Assembly (NCBI GenBank): GCA_965229525.1
Contig: OZ245886.1
Span: 2,108,001 to 2,172,000, forward strand
Source: HXMU1420-13 sp965229525
GTDB lineage: Bacteria > Bacteroidota > Rhodothermia > Balneolales > Balneolaceae
Direction of reading: 5' to 3'
DNA length: 64,000 nucleotides
Numbering within the stretch: position 1 is the first letter of the stretch; every line of letters begins with the position of its first letter. Shown here one piece after another: positions 59,789 to 64,000 of this stretch. The notes below the pieces were generated by a model. That model did not search any database. It worked only from the letters and a program-made list of their open reading frames with translations, and was not told the origin of the DNA. The position numbers and the translations under genes are program-made.

Positions 59789-60355
59789 CTAAGGGGCGCC
59801 TATGGCGATACCACTTTCAAGAGGAGAAAAGAGATAGGAAGAATTTGGAGAAAACTCAGAATTCTTGCCATGAACAGATTCAGTCTTTGGAGTTGTTTTT
59901 TTGAGAGAAATCCCATCAGAAGTACTGAATTTTCCATCATTAGGAAGAATGGTTTGAGTTTTTACAGTATCAATTATCACTGCTTTACTCATCCCTGCTT
60001 CAGAGTTCTGGAATTGATTCCATTGAGCCAATAACAGTTGGAATACCAGTTCTTCACTAGTTTCCTCATCATCGCTAACCGGCAATTTAAAATCATCGGC
60101 GTGCGAAGCTACTACTTCAGAAGCTTTGCGGATAACATCTTCTAACTCAGACTGATCGTTCGAGAGATTATCTAATTTTTTGTGTGCCTCGCTGTCATCA
60201 TTTTTTAAATGAGATCCCAACCATTCAGTAAATGCAGAATGATGCGCTTTTTGCTCAGAGATATTGGCAATGCTCAGTCCAATCCCTATTAGGACTAAAA
60301 AGAGACCATAAATGCGGGTTATATGTAAGCGAAACAATTTCACGTAGACTTCCAA
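59789..60355 (-). CDS. Hypothetical membrane-anchored protein (188 aa)
   Basis: A 188-residue protein with one N-terminal membrane helix (ITRIYGLFLVLIGIGLSIANI) and a soluble, acidic, helical then disordered tail rich in Ser and Lys (ending SSYLFSPLESGIAIGAP). The frame begins with TTG at 60355; GTG at codon 5 is possible. I do not recognise it. It is 124 bases downstream-side of secD on the same strand but not in the same unit for sure. Confidence 0.45.
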   Translation of the reverse strand: MEVYVKLFRLHITRIYGLFLVLIGIGLSIANISEQKAHHSAFTEWLGSHLKNDDSEAHKKLDNLSNDQSELEDVIRKASEVVASHADDFKLPVSDDEETSEELVFQLLLAQWNQFQNSEAGMSKAVIIDTVKTQTILPNDGKFSTSDGISLKKTTPKTESVHGKNSEFSPNSSYLFSPLESGIAIGAP

Positions 60356-60422
60356 TTTAAGGAAGAATCACCCACAGATGCACCATGTTTTAACACTCAA
60401 TTACCTGGGGCGAAAAAAGTAT

Positions 60423-60451
60423 TTGCTATATCTAACAGTATTAGGTATAAT
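60423..60451 (+). promoter_or_regulatory. Sigma70-like promoter of padR operon
   Basis: TTGCTA (60423-60428), a 17-base spacer, and TATAAT (60446-60451) form a near-consensus promoter about 100 bases before the PadR gene. Such a typical E. coli-type promoter is notable in a Bacteroidota-like genome. It overlaps an inverted repeat (next entry). Confidence 0.6.
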
Positions 60452-60477
60452 GCCTAAAGATATTATGTAACTAATAT
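60441..60477. promoter_or_regulatory. Two inverted repeats at the padR promoter (operator candidates)
   Basis: TTAGG-N7-CCTAA (60441-60457) covers the -10 box, and ATATTA-TGTAAC-TAATAT (60460-60477) follows at once. PadR regulators commonly repress their own operon, so these are likely autoregulatory sites. Binding is inference. Confidence 0.5.
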
Positions 60478-60552
60478 TGTTATGTATAAAAAGCAGGAGA
60501 TTGGATTATGATGTGTTCATATAAGTGCATGAAAGAAAAAGAGGTTTAAATC

Positions 60553-60906
60553 ATGGCAACAAAAGCATTAGTAGCGGCTTCATCAAAGCCCTTAATTTTA
60601 TCAATTCTTTCTCATGGAGAGAGCTACGGATATGAAATCATTAAACAGGTAGAGGAGCTTTCGGGGGGGGAGCTTGCATGGACAGATGCCATGTTGTATC
60701 CGGTACTTCATCGATTGGAAGGAGATGGTTTCATCCAGTCGAAATGGGTAATTGCAGATAATGGTCGTAGGAGAAAATATTATGAGCTTACTCAAAAAGG
60801 GTTTGGTGAGCTTGAGGCCGAAAAATCGCAATGGTTAAACGTGCATGATGCATTAATCCAACTTTGGAATAAACCACCGAATCTTGAATTAGCTAGCCAT
60901 GAATAG
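60553..60906 (+). CDS. PadR family transcription regulator
   Basis: A 117-residue winged-helix regulator. KPLILSILSHGESYGYEIIKQVEELSGGELAWTDAMLYPVLHRLEGDGFI is a typical PadR N-terminal core, with RRRKYYELTQKGFGEL as the wing. It overlaps the permease gene by eight bases, a layout common for PadR-controlled duplicated permeases. It probably represses the permease operon in the absence of an inducer. Confidence 0.93.
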   Translation: MATKALVAASSKPLILSILSHGESYGYEIIKQVEELSGGELAWTDAMLYPVLHRLEGDGFIQSKWVIADNGRRRKYYELTQKGFGELEAEKSQWLNVHDALIQLWNKPPNLELASHE

Positions 60907-63616
60907 GTCATTTAATCTTGAGAACGCACTGAAGGATTGGAGAGCTGGTTTAAGAAAACAGCAGGGGATTGAACCGGGCTATATTGCTGAATTAGAGAGT
61001 AATTTGCTAGACAGAATTGATGATTATATATCGCAAGGATTGAATGAGCGAGAAGCATTTGAAAAGGCAACAGGAAAACTTTTCGAAACTGCAGAAGAAG
61101 TTGCAGATGAATTTTTTAAATCCAGAACACCTATTACTCATCAAACTCCTCCATGGAAAAAAAGTGCAGGGATTATAAATCTACTACCAAGTTATTTAAA
61201 GATTGCTATCCGTAGTTTAAATCGTTCAAAGGGATATGCCGCAATAAATTACATCGGGCTTATGGTGGGGTTACTCACCGTTTGCTTCGTAGGTTTGTAT
61301 TTGAATTATGAATTAAACTGGGATGCTTTTCATTCGAAAGCAGATCGTATTTATAGAGTAGGGCAATTATACAGAGCTCAATCTTATAGCCTTGTTTCTT
61401 TTGAAAATTACTACAGTACTGAACGTGAGGTTCAGCTTGATCATATAAAAGGTTTTAAAGAAGTACCTGGAGTTGAGGATGTAGCAGAATTTTGGATTTT
61501 TGGAGGATCAAATTACCTGACATACAATGGTGATAGTTTTGTTGAGGAGAATATTCTCTCCACAACAACAGGTGCAGGGTTTTTCAATGTATTTGACTGG
61601 GATTGGTTGTATGGAAGTCCAGATGATTTTTCTGCTAATTTAAATAAAGTTGTGTTAACAGAATCTGTTGCAATAAAACTCAAAAAGGGAGATACACGAA
61701 TAATCGGATCTCTAATTGGGGAGGTAATTGCCATTGATTCAGTAGGCTATGAGATCAGTGGTATCATAGCAGATGTTCCTTCAAACTCACATTTTGATTT
61801 CAACATAGTTCTGCATTCACCAAGAATTGATTATTGGGGAGCCCGTACGTATGCGTTACTTGAACCCGATGCAAAAGTCGATGATGTTCGTGTAAGTTGG
61901 GAAAATAATATGGAGAAGATAAATGCCAGGCTCGCCAGAAATGATCAGGGGCTTTTCAAGGGATTTGAAGTTATTAATCTAAAAGATATGCACTTGAAGG
62001 CGAATGCGTTGTATGAAGTAAAACCACCTGGGAATGTGAGATATTTGTACATTTTTGGGATTATTGGTGTAATTGTATTAATGATAACATTATCTAATTA
62101 CACGAACCTTTCTGTTGCAATGTATTCTGGTAGAAATCGTGAAATTGGAATGCGAAAAGTAATGGGGGCAGGTCGATTTCAACTTGCAGGGCAGTTTCTA
62201 ATTGAATCTATGGTGATTGCATTAAGCACCATTCCAATAGTCGTTGTCCTTTATCATTTTATGCTACCGTATTTTAATGATTTTATGGGTGTTCAACTTC
62301 CACAATTATTCGAGTTGTCGGTGTCAATGTATGTTCTACTCGTGTTTATTTCTTTGATTACAGGATTAGCAGCGGGCCTATACCCAGCTTATACACTTTC
62401 GGGAAAATCAATAAATGGATTATTTGATAAGCAATTAATAGCACCGATTCTTAGAGGATTCAACTTGAGAAAAAGTCTTATCACTTTTCAGTTTATCTTA
62501 TTAATCGGATTGGGAAGTGCGACCTGGTTTATAAATAGTCAACTCCATTATATCAACCAAAAAGATATAGGATACGCGAAAGAAGGAGTGCTTTATATAT
62601 TTATGGAAGACAGCGCTGCTTATGCGGATTTTAAATATACCGCATCATCAATAGTAGGTATTAACAACATCGGGAACGGGATGGCATTGGCTCGAGAAAC
62701 GTACAATCAAACCACCTATTCACTGGATGGATACAACGAGATTTTTGATGATGGTTATTACTTGTACATGAGGCCTAGTGGCTTGATTTCATACGAAATT
62801 GAAACCACGGTTGATGAACTAATAAGAGATGAAAACACTAGCTTTGGAGAGTTAATGTTAATCAATAAGTCGGCTGCAGATCGTTTTGCAACAACACTGG
62901 GGATTGAAAAAGAAGACCTGATCGGTGCCACTTTTAGGACAGAGCCATCATATACACAAGAAGATGGGACAATTGGTTTTCCATATCAAATTGCTGGATT
63001 TTTTGAAGACATCAATATGTTTTCACTGCGTGAGGAGATAGATCCCTACTTCATGATTGTAGATCAACATGCATTCTCTAATTGGGCCATCATTAATTTT
63101 AATGTATCAAACGTATCATCCGTAGTTGAGCAAATCGAAGCTGCTTACAATAGCTTGAATCTTGAAACACCGATTTTTAGGCAATTTCAAGAAGATCGTC
63201 TAGAAACGTTATATGAACAGGAACAGCGCATAGCTATTTTAACAGTTTACCTCAGTTTTCTTGCTTTTACATTAGCTTTACTTGGGTTAATTGGGCTATC
63301 AGCATTTCTGACAGCGATGAGGAAAAAAGAAATTGGTGTAAGGAAAATATTAGGAGCCAGTAATTCGCAACTGGTTGTCCAACTTAATAAAGAATACATC
63401 TATTTAATATTGATCGCACTTATTATAGCCGCACCCATTGCTTTTTTGGCTATGCAAAACTGGTTATCAAGCTTTGCATATAGGATTGAGATGAATCCTA
63501 TCATTTTTGTGTTCACCGCAATCATAACGCTTGGAATTGCTGCTATTGCTGTGACCTCACAAACATTACGAGCAGCAACTTCTAACCCGGTCAATTCACT
63601 AAGAAACGATCAATAG
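60899..63616 (+). CDS. FtsX/MacB-like ABC transporter permease (orphan, PadR-linked type)
   Basis: A 905-residue membrane protein. Residues about 1-80 are a permease prefix domain (LKDWRAGLRKQQGIEPGYIAELE and KATGKLFETAEEVADEFF). Then follow a membrane helix, a MacB-type periplasmic core, an FtsX block with three helices (GIIGVIVLMITLSNYTNLSVAMYSGRNREIGMRKVMGAG), a second helix plus periplasmic core, and a second FtsX block ending in RKKEIGVRKILGAS. No ATPase is in the window, as in acidobacterial-type duplicated orphan permeases. It may work in resistance or envelope tasks. Confidence 0.9.
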   Translation: MNRSFNLENALKDWRAGLRKQQGIEPGYIAELESNLLDRIDDYISQGLNEREAFEKATGKLFETAEEVADEFFKSRTPITHQTPPWKKSAGIINLLPSYLKIAIRSLNRSKGYAAINYIGLMVGLLTVCFVGLYLNYELNWDAFHSKADRIYRVGQLYRAQSYSLVSFENYYSTEREVQLDHIKGFKEVPGVEDVAEFWIFGGSNYLTYNGDSFVEENILSTTTGAGFFNVFDWDWLYGSPDDFSANLNKVVLTESVAIKLKKGDTRIIGSLIGEVIAIDSVGYEISGIIADVPSNSHFDFNIVLHSPRIDYWGARTYALLEPDAKVDDVRVSWENNMEKINARLARNDQGLFKGFEVINLKDMHLKANALYEVKPPGNVRYLYIFGIIGVIVLMITLSNYTNLSVAMYSGRNREIGMRKVMGAGRFQLAGQFLIESMVIALSTIPIVVVLYHFMLPYFNDFMGVQLPQLFELSVSMYVLLVFISLITGLAAGLYPAYTLSGKSINGLFDKQLIAPILRGFNLRKSLITFQFILLIGLGSATWFINSQLHYINQKDIGYAKEGVLYIFMEDSAAYADFKYTASSIVGINNIGNGMALARETYNQTTYSLDGYNEIFDDGYYLYMRPSGLISYEIETTVDELIRDENTSFGELMLINKSAADRFATTLGIEKEDLIGATFRTEPSYTQEDGTIGFPYQIAGFFEDINMFSLREEIDPYFMIVDQHAFSNWAIINFNVSNVSSVVEQIEAAYNSLNLETPIFRQFQEDRLETLYEQEQRIAILTVYLSFLAFTLALLGLIGLSAFLTAMRKKEIGVRKILGASNSQLVVQLNKEYIYLILIALIIAAPIAFLAMQNWLSSFAYRIEMNPIIFVFTAIITLGIAAIAVTSQTLRAATSNPVNSLRNDQ

Positions 63617-63627
63617 AGAGAAAAAAA

Positions 63628-64000
63628 TTGAAAAAAGCCTTACAACGAATATTGATTATAGCACTGATTTGCTCGGCTGGCACAATTACAAAAGCGCAGG
63701 ATACCCTGATCACCAATTATCCGGACTCGAAAAAAGTTTGGGAAAAACTGTTCGAAGAAGGAAATAAGATCAAAGAAACAATCTACTACGAAAATGGCCA
63801 AATATGGATGACTGCTTCGTACGATCCAAATAAACAAGAAACGTGGAATTGGTTTCATCAAAATGGGAAACCTTTTTTCAGTGCAACAATTATTGAGGAT
63901 GAACTTCATGGGAATTACCAAATTTGGTATGAAAATGGTCAACTCGCCGAATCCTTAAATTTTGTTGATAATATTGAACAGGGTGAAGCTACATTTTGGC
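63628..64000 (+). CDS. Secreted YwqK/MORN-like repeat protein (partial)
   Basis: Starts TTG at 63628, 11 bases after the permease stop, and runs past the window end. The first 24 residues (MKKALQRILIIALICSAGTITKA) are a signal peptide. After them come MORN-type repeats of the YwqK antitoxin family: ETIYYENGQIWMTASY, WFHQNGKPFFSATI and IWYENGQLAESLNF. The family name comes from a toxin partner, but many are surface repeat proteins. The 3' end is missing. Confidence 0.65.
   Translation, partial: MKKALQRILIIALICSAGTITKAQDTLITNYPDSKKVWEKLFEEGNKIKETIYYENGQIWMTASYDPNKQETWNWFHQNGKPFFSATIIEDELHGNYQIWYENGQLAESLNFVDNIEQGEATFW

Overview
The window looks like a chromosomal segment of an AT-rich Gram-negative bacterium of the Bacteroidota/Balneolota-Rhodothermota type. 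Supporting signs are the Bacteroidota-type GlmU-like enzyme beside glmS, lipoproteins and TonB-less envelope genes, few Shine-Dalgarno sites, SecD and SecF as separate genes, a DUF4956 membrane protein, a PadR plus long FtsX-type permease module, and an O-acetylhomoserine (metX/metY) route to methionine. The lineage is an inference. I see no prophage, insertion sequence, CRISPR array or plasmid backbone.

Layout. 1-3.3 kb: methionine genes metY-metX on the minus strand, preceded by a long regulatory leader. 3.3-13.1 kb: era-pdxJ, an NlpC/P60 lipoprotein, the divergent GlmU-like/glmS pair, an orphan Hpt protein, an NAD-type isocitrate dehydrogenase and a sugar-dehydrogenase-like lipoprotein. 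13.5-20.4 kb: an operon of DUF4956 protein, HlyD-like adaptor, TolC-like protein and SDR, then YceI, an alkyladenine glycosylase and a YihY protein. 20.5-26.7 kb: mutS, a GntR regulator and an SF1 helicase. 26.8-30 kb: tRNA-Gly, a tandem array of broken tRNA-Gly copies, and the divergent threonine-to-glycine pair kbl/tdh. 30-45.8 kb: a histidine kinase, OsmC, purF-engB-serA, mnmD, an M20 peptidase, an FAD oxidase, a broken DUF5071 gene, a Nudix hydrolase, sugar epimerase, GT2, PfkB kinase, SemiSWEET and RdgB. 45.8-52 kb: a symporter, tandem SnoaL-like paralogues, and an aminotransferase/aminotransferase/sulfotransferase set. 52.3-55.2 kb: a DNA-damage group (Y-family polymerase, unknown partner, SRAP). 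55.2-64 kb: purA, a STAS protein, secD-secF, and a PadR-controlled ABC-type permease.

The strongest unusual signal is the leader of metY (about 2775-3103, minus strand). It contains a complete SAM-I riboswitch with its own antiterminator and terminator. Upstream of that lies a second, independent attenuator: a 16-codon reading frame with three Cys and four Met codons (MNKPTCMRKCMCLMRT), followed by RNA segments that can pair 1:2, 2:3 or 3:4, the last being a terminator. This arrangement would let the cell sense charged Cys/Met tRNA by translation and SAM by direct binding, in series on one transcript.

Other points of note are the four degenerate tRNA-Gly copies whose anticodon and T arms are replaced by perfect palindromes, palindromic intergenic elements that supply start or stop codons to neighbouring genes, a DUF5071 gene broken by one in-frame amber codon where Trp is expected, and several good palindromic operator candidates (kbl/tdh, osmC, padR).
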